A stretch of DNA of 64,000 nt from Paenibacillus amylolyticus (GTDB taxonomy: Bacteria > Bacillota > Bacilli > Paenibacillales > Paenibacillaceae). A program made the translations under genes and the position numbers. Within the stretch, counting starts at the first letter, position 1. Every line of letters begins with the position of its first letter. Below are positions 8,724 to 16,102 of the stretch, in pieces. The DNA lies in the NCBI RefSeq assembly GCF_001570725.1, contig NZ_BCNV01000004.1:62001-126000 (forward strand). Direction: 5' to 3'. The notes beneath the pieces are model-generated. The model was not told the DNA's origin and did no database searches. It saw only the letters and a program-made list of their open reading frames with translations.

Positions 8724-10682
8724 ATGTCCAGAGTATGCAAATGGCTCATCGTCAGTTTAGTTTCAATTTTTATACTTAGCATGTCGGAATTCACAGTCTC
8801 AGCGTCCACTTCAATAGTTCAAACCGCACAGAACACAGAGCGATCCATTTCATCCAAAGATCGGGTGCAACATAACATTCGTTTTGCAGTCAGAGGCACG
8901 GAGGTGACCGTGACTACGCTTCGAACAAGTTTTGATACTGGTGAAATCAAAGAAAATGAGTATCATTTTACCGATCCAGCTATCCTTCCTCGGATACATA
9001 CCGGTCTGACGACAACTTCCCATCAGTATGATCCTATTGTTAGTGACACACCAGCAGGATTAAAAGGATACATAACTTATTATGCCACGGATGATAAGCA
9101 GTATTATTACGTTTTGTATGAGTATGACTATAGCTCGAACACACTTCGCAAGGTCCATGAGGGCGAAAACCGTATCTACTTGGAACCTCAAATCGGAATA
9201 TATTATACGATTTACGAGAAAAACGTACCTAAATCCAACTACTATTCCATGGTCACAGGAAAAAAAGTATACACTCGTGGAAAGATTTTGCTGGAAAGAG
9301 ATTTTACAGACACCAAATATGTGGTATCACCGATTCCACAAACCCGTAATTTTGGGGTTTATTGCACAGATACTTTAGATTGTCACTACCTTGAATATGG
9401 CGGTATAAAGGGGAAGAAGGCAAAAGTAAGCGACTTGTGGATGAAGCCCGACCAGAAGACGGGCTTGTCTACTAAAGCTTTTCAGGTAAGTGCAGATGTT
9501 CATCTAAATGTTTCTCAAGGCAACACGAGGGATCGGAAATCAGACTGGACTGTGGTTGTAACCAAGAATGGCAAAAAAACCACACTGATTAAAGAGCGAG
9601 TGGGCTATGTGCAATCATTTATCTCACCCGAAAGAAAAACATTGGTTCTGGTCACAGAGAACGGTCTGGATAGTAAAAAGGAGTCTTCCAAGGTACAAAT
9701 CTATGATTTGAAGACCCTTAAACGGGTTCGTTCCTATGATTCTCCTTATCGCGCTCGTACCGAAAGTATCCAATGGATTACTGAGGATGAGTATATTATT
9801 GAACAGTATTTTTCCAATCCAGGTTCTTACCCGCCATCCTTATATGTTATTTCAGAAAATAAACATCTTAAATTGAATTATAGTACGTACAGTGACTGGA
9901 AAAAATACTGGAATTCCTTTCAGTTCTCTAATGTCTTTTTCCCGATGGAGCCTGTAGCTATTAAGTCTGACCAGGGTGTATTAGAGTATAAAGGACAGCC
10001 TTCCTTCTACATGGAAGGGCAGCATTATGTTCCTTTAGAAGAATTCACTAAAGCATTTCATATTCAATATAATCTCGGTAAGGATCGGATCATCTTCACT
10101 CGTGGACAGCGTTCTTCTAGTGTAAATCAGCCTTCAAAACAATTGTTGACGCTGTACAATCAGACCTTTATTCCCTTGGGTCAGTGGAGTAAGGACTTGG
10201 GGCTCAAAGTATCGGAGACAAAAGGAAGCAGGTACAACAAACAATTAAGCATAAGCGATGAAGAAAAGGGTACTGATCTGGCCATGGAGCCCAAAATTCT
10301 CCCTTTTCAGGCAAGTGCACGATGGATGGATCGGGTAGGGGACAGTTACCAATTAGATCCGGTAAATACTAGGCCGATGGAATCAGCTGTGCCAGACCGA
10401 ATTGATGGTGTAGTGCTGAATTTTGATCGAACATTGACCATTTCCTCCTCTAAAGATTCAATTACAGAGTTGCTGTTCACCAATCCAGACTACACTTCGG
10501 TGATCGGGAAAGTATCTTTAACGGACATACCTGAGAGGAAGTGGGGATTTAGCACAGCCAAGATTCCAGAAAACATGTTACAAGATGGTGTGCTTAATAT
10601 GATTTTTCCCGTGAATGAAGGAAAATCAACGATGGTGTACTCCTTGAAGCTTCCAGAACCATTTGATAAAAATAAATTCTAA
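8724..10682 (+). CDS. Secreted stalk-domain (copper amine oxidase N-like) protein
   Basis: A 652-residue exported protein with a signal peptide (about residues 1-28, ending TVSAS). The middle region, rich in beta strands (phrases such as SADVHLNVSQG and YVQSFISPERKTLVLV), could form a propeller-like fold. The region from about residue 420 to 520 resembles two copper amine oxidase N-terminal-like stalk repeats (FYMEGQHYVPLEEFTKAF, then FIPLGQWSKDLGL). Such modules are common on Paenibacillus surface proteins. The substrate is unknown. AGAAGGAG lies before the ATG. The 222 bp upstream hold only a weak TATACT-type -10. Confidence 0.75.
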   Translation: MSRVCKWLIVSLVSIFILSMSEFTVSASTSIVQTAQNTERSISSKDRVQHNIRFAVRGTEVTVTTLRTSFDTGEIKENEYHFTDPAILPRIHTGLTTTSHQYDPIVSDTPAGLKGYITYYATDDKQYYYVLYEYDYSSNTLRKVHEGENRIYLEPQIGIYYTIYEKNVPKSNYYSMVTGKKVYTRGKILLERDFTDTKYVVSPIPQTRNFGVYCTDTLDCHYLEYGGIKGKKAKVSDLWMKPDQKTGLSTKAFQVSADVHLNVSQGNTRDRKSDWTVVVTKNGKKTTLIKERVGYVQSFISPERKTLVLVTENGLDSKKESSKVQIYDLKTLKRVRSYDSPYRARTESIQWITEDEYIIEQYFSNPGSYPPSLYVISENKHLKLNYSTYSDWKKYWNSFQFSNVFFPMEPVAIKSDQGVLEYKGQPSFYMEGQHYVPLEEFTKAFHIQYNLGKDRIIFTRGQRSSSVNQPSKQLLTLYNQTFIPLGQWSKDLGLKVSETKGSRYNKQLSISDEEKGTDLAMEPKILPFQASARWMDRVGDSYQLDPVNTRPMESAVPDRIDGVVLNFDRTLTISSSKDSITELLFTNPDYTSVIGKVSLTDIPERKWGFSTAKIPENMLQDGVLNMIFPVNEGKSTMVYSLKLPEPFDKNKF

Positions 10683-10699
10683 AGATAATAAGCAGTTCA

Positions 10700-10729
10700 G
10701 GTACAGCATCATTTTTGCTGTGCCTTTTT
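10700..10729 (+). terminator. Intrinsic terminator
   Basis: Stem GGTACAGCA with TGCTGTGCC (one G-T pair), loop of seven, tail TTTTTC. It closes the stalk-protein unit at 8724-10682. Confidence 0.85.
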
Positions 10730-10874
10730 CATTTTTTTGGGTAAATATAATCAGGCTTAACGTCTCACATCAGGAGTGGGGGCGCATTGAGCCCAGCCAA
10801 GGTTCCTTTTACAATAAAATAATAGAATCTTTCGCCACCTCTTTATATTGACCACTTGGGAAAGGGGAATGACC

Positions 10875-11711
10875 TTGCCTTCATATACATCGTTTCAGTG
10901 TTCCGGCCGGGAGGCCTTGTTTCTGTTTCATATAATGAATATTCCGGAAGCGGATCAGCTTCTCACGGATCTGAATGATCCTGCATTACAGGGGGAGCAG
11001 GTCGAACGTACCTATGAGCAGATTCTCGCAGGTTTAGTTGAAGATGGTGTTATTGAATTGGATAACCAGCAGATGACCATCGATCCGGAAGTACATAACC
11101 TGCTTATGGGCTGTAAGCTCAGCAGTGCAATAACCCGACTCGATTTGCGTGCAGCAGATGGGCAATCATCGGTGACCTATGGATTTTTGTCAGGCGGCAT
11201 GCAGATGGTTGAGTGGGTCTGGAAACCTGCACAAGATCAGGCGGTACTGACTTCTTTTGATGAATTCGAAGAAATGTTTCAGGTCATGGGGAATCGAATT
11301 GAACTACCCGACCCAGTAGTATCCAATGTGAACCCTCAATCACAGGATACGATTCGTACACTCATACAGGGAGAAACGTTAAAACATCTGTCTGCGTTGG
11401 CAGTAGATTCAGCCTTGGAAAAGTTCGAATCTCTTTTGAAAGAGGACCAGCATCTGGATCAAGCGTTAATGCAGACATTGACTGAAGGCTTTGCCACGCT
11501 TGAGAAGTGGGGGAATTTCGAGGTATATACTCGAGGACGGGAAGGACAGCCACAAACCCTTTATTTTATAGGCAGTATCCACGGGAACTGGTTGTTCCTT
11601 GAAGGGGAAGAGAACGATCTATTAACAGCTTTCAAGGTAACGGAAGAAGAGCTGGTGCAAAGCCTGTTTCTGCTAACGACCCGATCGTTATCCGTACTGT
11701 CCGAAGTTTAA
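10875..11711 (+). CDS. EspG-like protein, probable type VII secretion accessory
   Basis: About 278 residues, soluble. It opens with GREALFLFHIMNI, an alpha-helical block with a possible winged-helix (GLVEDGVIELDNQQMTIDPE), then LDLRAADG and strand-rich segments. This layout and length recall EspG chaperones of mycobacterial ESX systems; I infer the likeness from pattern, not from a search. The start is uncertain: TTG 10875 has AAAGGGGA 7 nt upstream, while TTG 10848 and ATG 10869 lack a well-spaced site. It is followed 45 bp later by a WXG-type effector candidate, a membrane protein and a DUF4176 protein, which supports a secretion-partner role. No EssC-type ATPase is in the window. Confidence 0.6.
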   Translation: MPSYTSFQCSGREALFLFHIMNIPEADQLLTDLNDPALQGEQVERTYEQILAGLVEDGVIELDNQQMTIDPEVHNLLMGCKLSSAITRLDLRAADGQSSVTYGFLSGGMQMVEWVWKPAQDQAVLTSFDEFEEMFQVMGNRIELPDPVVSNVNPQSQDTIRTLIQGETLKHLSALAVDSALEKFESLLKEDQHLDQALMQTLTEGFATLEKWGNFEVYTRGREGQPQTLYFIGSIHGNWLFLEGEENDLLTAFKVTEEELVQSLFLLTTRSLSVLSEV

Positions 11712-11756
11712 GCCCGACATGAGCCATACATAGATGTAAACCAAGGGGGGATCCAG

Positions 11757-12719
11757 TTGACCAAAATTGTCATGAAGGCAGACTATCTGAATTCACTCGC
11801 ACAGCAGATTGAACAGGTGACGGCACAGCTGCAACAGGTGGATAGTGTTCTGCAACAAGCCATTCAGGGAGCAGCCTGGCAGTCGGGGAATAGACAGACC
11901 ATTATTGGTCTGTACCAGACACATCAACAGCGGTTTCAGACTGCTGGACAGAGTATGCAGCAGCTGGCTGCGTATGTAAAGACTACTCGTGAGAAGATGG
12001 AACAGGAGGATCAATCAGGTGGGAGATTTGGTCTTACGGGTGTTAATTTGCTAGCACCATTTGATGGCCCCGGAAGCACAGTAGGTACGCTAACCGCTGC
12101 TGCGGCTGTCGCGAAACTGGGATATCGAGTGAAAAACGGTTATATGGTCAAGCAGGAGCTGAACCGAAACACGCCACGTATTTTGGTTCGCGAAAGCTAT
12201 GATTCAGTGAAAGGTAATCCGTTGGTGAACGGCAGACCAAGGGACTACAAAATCCATTATGTCCGAGACATTGAAGCCAAAATAGCGAACGGAACAGCTA
12301 CACCTCAGATTAAGGAAATCGCCTCGATGATGAAGCCAGGTTATGCAGTCAAATCGGCATTAACGGACAAGCTGGGTTGGGCGAGTGTAGGTATTGATGT
12401 ATTCACGGATACGCAGGAGAACATCAGTCAGAATGCGTCCGGTGACAAGATTGCTGGTGATATTATTGGTAACGTTGTGGTCGGTGGGGCAACAACGGTG
12501 GGAGCGACTCTCTTGGCAGCGGCCATTCTGCCTGCGGCGGCGCCTGTACTGGCAGTAGGTGCAGTCGGCTTGGGTGTATCTGTAGGTTTGACGTATCTTG
12601 CAGAAGGGGTAACCATGAATATGGATTTGGATGGCGATGGGCAGGATGATTCCGTGAAGGATGTTGTAAAACATGGAGCGAAGAAAGCATGGTCTACGGT
12701 TTCCGGGTGGTTCAAATAG
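11757..12719 (+). CDS. WXG100-headed protein with glycine-zipper tail, candidate type VII toxin
   Basis: A 320-residue protein. Residues 1-90 form a helical hairpin typical of WXG100/LXG substrates, with the turn motif AAWQSGNRQ near residue 40. After a linker, residues about 220-280 are strongly hydrophobic and full of Gly/Ala repeats (GNVVVGGATTVGATLLAAA, then AVGAVGLGVSVG), a glycine-zipper-like membrane-inserting segment. A DLDGDGQDD calcium-loop-like motif follows near the C-terminus. The start is TTG with AAGGGGGG 7 nt before it. The gene abuts a multi-pass membrane protein with zero spacing, a plausible immunity partner. Family knowledge: some LXG toxins (TelE) use glycine zippers to disrupt membranes. 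A toxin role here is inference. Confidence 0.6.
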   Translation: MTKIVMKADYLNSLAQQIEQVTAQLQQVDSVLQQAIQGAAWQSGNRQTIIGLYQTHQQRFQTAGQSMQQLAAYVKTTREKMEQEDQSGGRFGLTGVNLLAPFDGPGSTVGTLTAAAAVAKLGYRVKNGYMVKQELNRNTPRILVRESYDSVKGNPLVNGRPRDYKIHYVRDIEAKIANGTATPQIKEIASMMKPGYAVKSALTDKLGWASVGIDVFTDTQENISQNASGDKIAGDIIGNVVVGGATTVGATLLAAAILPAAAPVLAVGAVGLGVSVGLTYLAEGVTMNMDLDGDGQDDSVKDVVKHGAKKAWSTVSGWFK

Positions 12720-13469
12720 ATGGGAAGTCATAAACGAACTACCAAGACATCCATTACTTCCGAATCTGCCGTGTATGAAGGAACATCCTATAATCGGGAT
12801 GCATTCGAGAACTATCTTGCGGTATACGCCGTGGACGGAATTCGTTTCAGTGCAGGTACGCTCGTTCTTTTCTTCCTCAATGTATTCCTGCTCATCCCAG
12901 TGTTCAGTGTTCCGTTTCAGCCGTTGTATGCCTATTTGCTGCTCCCGCCGCTGGCAGTCATGAATGTATGGGCCATTGCTCTGATTGTGGCTCCCCGCAG
13001 GTTGCAATTGAATTACGTTCTGTTTCGAGGTGTATTCGGAATCGTATGTTCATTGGGCTTTATGATGATTATTCAAAAGTTTGCCTACGGCATGTTAGGC
13101 CTGACAACGCCTTGGTATGCGATTGGTTCGTTTGTGGTATACGGTTTTGCATTCTTTCAGTATGCGAAGTTTCACATCAACAGATTGAAGCAGTCACCTA
13201 ACAGGCAAAAGTCTGATAAAGGCGGTCGCATGCCTGTTGCGACGCTGACTATGCTGACTGGCGGTGGTTATCTGCTGGCCAATATTTCTCTGGCCTTTGT
13301 TACCGAACAGACGGTTGCTGTTGTGCTCATGAGTGTGTATATCATGCTGGCCTTTGTTGTATTTCATTTTATAATGGATACGCATCGGTACTACTGGCTT
13401 CGCCGCGTACTGAACACGCCTGTGGAAGCTGGCAATACAACACAGAATACAGAGAGGAAGATTACATGA
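12720..13469 (+). CDS. Multi-pass membrane protein in type VII module (putative immunity)
   Basis: A 249-residue integral membrane protein with about six hydrophobic helices in pairs, a soluble N-terminus of about 40 residues and a short loop rich in Lys/Asn between the fourth and fifth helices. The ATG directly follows the stop of the WXG effector gene, and its own end overlaps the next gene by 4 bp (ATGA), so the three are translationally coupled. I recognise no named family. Its position next to a glycine-zipper protein suggests protection of the producer's membrane, but a transport or export role is equally possible from sequence alone. Confidence 0.6.
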   Translation: MGSHKRTTKTSITSESAVYEGTSYNRDAFENYLAVYAVDGIRFSAGTLVLFFLNVFLLIPVFSVPFQPLYAYLLLPPLAVMNVWAIALIVAPRRLQLNYVLFRGVFGIVCSLGFMMIIQKFAYGMLGLTTPWYAIGSFVVYGFAFFQYAKFHINRLKQSPNRQKSDKGGRMPVATLTMLTGGGYLLANISLAFVTEQTVAVVLMSVYIMLAFVVFHFIMDTHRYYWLRRVLNTPVEAGNTTQNTERKIT

Positions 13470-13738
13470 TGGACAAAGAAACATCTACCTTACTGCCGAA
13501 TGGGTCTGTTATTCGCTTAAAAGAAGGCACCAAAAAGCTTGTTATCTATGGACGCAAGCAGATGTTAATGACAGAACCACCCCGTCAATTTGATTATATT
13601 GGCTGTTTATACCCCGAGGGTTACATTAATCCGGATTATACGTATGTATTCAATCACGAAGATATCGAAGAGATTATTTTCAGAGGATATGTGGATCAGG
13701 AGGAGGAAACATTCGCGGCGGAACTGGAGCGTAAATAA
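13466..13738 (+). CDS. DUF4176 protein, type VII/LXG-associated
   Basis: A 90-residue soluble protein that matches the DUF4176 pattern well: LLPNGSVIRLKEG, K.LVIYGRKQ, DYIGCLYPEGYI, FNHEDIEEIIFRGY. In Firmicutes, DUF4176 genes lie in LXG toxin operons, and some of their products bind the toxin as chaperones. Here it closes a gene set encoding an EspG-like protein, a WXG effector and a membrane protein, overlapping the last by 4 bp. That context is the strongest sign that the module belongs to type VII secretion. Confidence 0.85.
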   Translation: MMDKETSTLLPNGSVIRLKEGTKKLVIYGRKQMLMTEPPRQFDYIGCLYPEGYINPDYTYVFNHEDIEEIIFRGYVDQEEETFAAELERK

Positions 13739-13784
13739 CCTGAGTTGTAAAGGTTGGTTCTACATATGAGGAAATGCCACTAAA

Positions 13785-13811
13785 CGGATCAGTCCTAACG
13801 TGACTGATCCG
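13785..13811. terminator. Hairpin between convergent type VII genes
   Basis: A perfect 10-bp stem CGGATCAGTC/GACTGATCCG with a 7-nt loop that covers the stop codon of the minus-strand WXG100 gene. T runs are short on both sides, so it may be a weak bidirectional terminator. Confidence 0.45.
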
Positions 13812-14079
13812 CTTCACGGAAACGCGTCGCTGTCTGCTGAAGACTGGTGCCAGTCTCCTGTAAACCGCGTAAATAGTGACTTATGTTTGTCATGCTGTCA
13901 TTCATACGCCCGAGAAACTCCCGCTGGCGTTCGCCTTCCCACTGCCCCTCAGACTGATCAATCATCGTTTTGAGTTGGGCCAGAATATCTTGTCCATTTT
14001 GGGATGCCTTGTTGAACTCACCTGCCAGTTGTTGAAGTTCTTCTGGGGACAGATCAATGCGTTGGTTCATGATGTCCAC
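13795..14079 (-). CDS. WXG100 family type VII secretion protein (EsxA-like)
   Basis: A 94-residue helical hairpin with the central motif QWEGERQREF, a typical WXG turn, and the usual size of a secreted EsxA/YukE-like protein. There is no signal peptide. It converges on the DUF4176 operon from the opposite strand. ATG 14079 is preceded by AACGGAGTGGACATC. WXG100 proteins dimerise and are exported by, or help export through, the membrane ATPase EssC/YukB, which is not encoded in this window. It may act as targeting partner for the larger WXG protein at 11757. Confidence 0.88.
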   Translation of the reverse strand: MDIMNQRIDLSPEELQQLAGEFNKASQNGQDILAQLKTMIDQSEGQWEGERQREFLGRMNDSMTNISHYLRGLQETGTSLQQTATRFREADQSR

Positions 14080-14192
14080 TCCGTTTCGTTCGGATATAAG
14101 ATACTTTACACTTCATTATAACCCCATCCTTTTCAAAATGAAGCTGGACGAAAGCCTTGTTTTCAGACCAATTCAGCGCGTCTTCATAGTAC

Positions 14193-14248
14193 AAAACACA
14201 CATCAATCAGCCCCAGCTTATAGAGTGGGACCGAAGTGATGTGTGTTT
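14193..14248 (-). terminator. Terminator for the repeated stalk protein
   Basis: A 12-bp stem AAACACACATCA/TGATGTGTGTTT lies 9 bp past the minus-strand stop, with a T-rich tail on each strand. Confidence 0.7.
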
Positions 14249-14257
14249 CTTTTTTGT

Positions 14258-15367
14258 TTATTTCACTTTCTGTACAGATACCGCCATTTGCTCCAGTTGA
14301 TTGTGAGTCAATTGGTTATTCGGCGAGCTGAATGTTACATAACGATCATCCAGCTTGAACGTGAGCATATCCGTTTGATCGGGTGTATACCATTTGGCGG
14401 ATACGCCATTAGGCAGTTTTACCGTTTTGCCATCATAGCTGAACGAATAATCTTTAGGGGATACCGTGACATTCATACGATTGAAAACAAAGTTTACACC
14501 ATCACCGCCCGCACCTACGCTTTTGAACGAATCTCCAGCAACCATATGTTGTGGGGCATAGGCAGTTGTGAACCCGTCAAACTTTGCAAATGCTTTGCGA
14601 ATGTTATCCAATTGTTGCTTGCTATAGTTCACATCTGCGAATGCAGTAATCCCTTGATCGTTGTTGCCAGTTACCTTCTGAACAGAGACAGCGACTTGTT
14701 GCAGCTGAGCTTGGCTCAGCTTATGATCCGGTGAGCTAAGTGTAACGTAGCGATCATCCAGTTGGAATGTGAGCATGCCCGTTTGATCTGGTGTGTACCA
14801 TTTGGCGATCACGCCATTGGACAGTTTCACATCTTTGCTCGTATAGCCGTCTGAATAATCTCTTGGAGACACATCCACTTTCATATGGTTGAAAACAAAG
14901 CTGACGCCATCGCCACCCGCACCTACACTTTTGAACGTATCACCTGCGATCATCTGCTGAGGTGCATAAGCGGTCTCGAACCCATCGAATTGTGCAAAAG
15001 CCTTTTGAATGGCGTCTTTTTGTGCTGTACTATACGTTACATTCGTTAGAGTTGATGGATTGCTTGTCGCTTGGCCAATAATGACCTGTCCTTTTTTGCC
15101 ATCATAGGATACAGGTACATGTAGCGCATCGGCAAGCGCACGTACAGGCAGATAAGTGGAGTTGTTATAGGTAATTGGTGCAAGCTTGTTGCCATTGCCA
15201 TCCGTTGGTGAGTAAGCCGCGCCATCAACATTAAAGCTGATTCCATGGTTAAGGTATGCAGAGATTTTTTCCAGCTGCGTTCCGGCGAATACACCCGTTG
15301 CTCCTGTTAAAGTCATGCCCAGTACCATCATTGTTGCTACAGATTTTTTCATGTTTTTTTTCATCAT
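14258..15367 (-). CDS. Secreted stalk-domain protein with two tandem ~110-residue repeats
   Basis: About 369 residues. A signal peptide (ending near VFAG) is followed by a copper amine oxidase N-like stalk domain (residues about 35-110, with YLPVRALADALHVPVSYDG). Two copies of the same unknown domain follow, each starting near a 'DGF.TAYAPQ' motif and containing GDTFKSVGAGGDGV (or GDSFKS), a KWYTPDQT.MLTF strand and LDDRYVT. The copies occupy roughly 14700-15040 and 14258-14640 and are very alike, a sign of recent internal duplication. The ATG at 15367 follows AAGGAGAG, so the longer TTG-initiated reading at 15382 is not used. The function is unknown. Confidence 0.8.
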   Translation of the reverse strand: MMKKNMKKSVATMMVLGMTLTGATGVFAGTQLEKISAYLNHGISFNVDGAAYSPTDGNGNKLAPITYNNSTYLPVRALADALHVPVSYDGKKGQVIIGQATSNPSTLTNVTYSTAQKDAIQKAFAQFDGFETAYAPQQMIAGDTFKSVGAGGDGVSFVFNHMKVDVSPRDYSDGYTSKDVKLSNGVIAKWYTPDQTGMLTFQLDDRYVTLSSPDHKLSQAQLQQVAVSVQKVTGNNDQGITAFADVNYSKQQLDNIRKAFAKFDGFTTAYAPQHMVAGDSFKSVGAGGDGVNFVFNRMNVTVSPKDYSFSYDGKTVKLPNGVSAKWYTPDQTDMLTFKLDDRYVTFSSPNNQLTHNQLEQMAVSVQKVK

Positions 15368-15566
15368 ATATCTCTCCTTCAAGTTGGGGTTTGGTTTGTT
15401 TAATGGGCTCGCTGTCCCTTATGGCTTTATATTAAACCCCGAACATATCCAGAATAATTCTGAATTATCTCCAACTTGTAAACATGTGCATGTACATGGA
15501 GAATGTAGAACGAAACTTGAAGTTGCTTGGCATGTTTGAACGTATTCTTTGCCGAATCGAAACATT

Positions 15567-15773
15567 TTAGTTAAAAAGATAGAGGATTAGTCCGCCAAAA
15601 CCAAGTACAATCGCACCGACGTATACATAGGAAAGTTTACTGAGGTTTTGCTTTGTGCGGCGATCATATTCGGGATTACTGGTCTGATTGGCTTTCGAAT
15701 TTCCGATGATCATGGTAGCAACACCTCCAAATAAGGCGATACCCACAATTAAAACATAAGGCAACCAGGTCAT
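15567..15773 (-). CDS. Small two-helix membrane protein
   Basis: A 68-residue protein with two hydrophobic helices (YVLIVGIALFGGVATMIIG and YVYVGAIVLGFGGLILYLF) separated by a charged loop. ATG 15773 is chosen because AAGGAGGTCC lies directly before it; longer in-frame readings lack one. I recognise no family. It stands alone, between the promoter regions of two secreted-protein genes. Confidence 0.6.
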   Translation of the reverse strand: MTWLPYVLIVGIALFGGVATMIIGNSKANQTSNPEYDRRTKQNLSKLSYVYVGAIVLGFGGLILYLFN

Positions 15774-15961
15774 GAATGGACCTCCTTCGCGAATAATATG
15801 ATTCTCTTCATTGTACTTCAGGTTAACCTTTGATGTAAGCTTCAATTGAGAAATTAAGGGAAATGAAGTACCTATCTTACAGATGGTATATCGTCTCGGA
15901 TAGGAAAGATCACTGCAACTTTATATTTTTTTAATCCTAAAAAACCTTGATACAACAGGCA

Positions 15962-15999
15962 TTCGTAGCTTTCTTCACTGAAAGCTGCGAACTTTTTTT
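15962..15999 (+). terminator. Terminator hairpin in the leader of the 16103 gene
   Basis: Stem TTCGTAGCTTTC/GAAAGCTGCGAA (one G-T pair), loop of six, then CTTTTTTT. No plus-strand gene ends before it, and the next start is 104 bp downstream. It may therefore be an attenuator, or end a short unannotated RNA. Confidence 0.7.
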
Positions 16000-16102
16000 G
16001 CCCACAGAGTGATCCAGAATGGAGAAGCCTGCGTTACACCCTATGAAGACGACGACAAGGAAAGAAATTATACACAAAACATAATCGAGGAGTGAACACG
16101 TA

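Noticed and set aside
10663..10851. A 62-residue plus-strand frame
   Set aside because: It runs through the terminator of the preceding gene at 10700-10729 and has no ribosome binding site.
12360..13007. Long minus-strand frame opposite the type VII genes
   Set aside because: It is the complement of the WXG and membrane-protein genes, with Cys/His/Arg-rich composition typical of antisense frames.
15846..15961. Known riboswitch upstream of the 16103 gene
   Set aside because: I compared it mentally with c-di-GMP, c-di-AMP, T-box and similar patterns and found no matching conserved core. Only the hairpin is reported.
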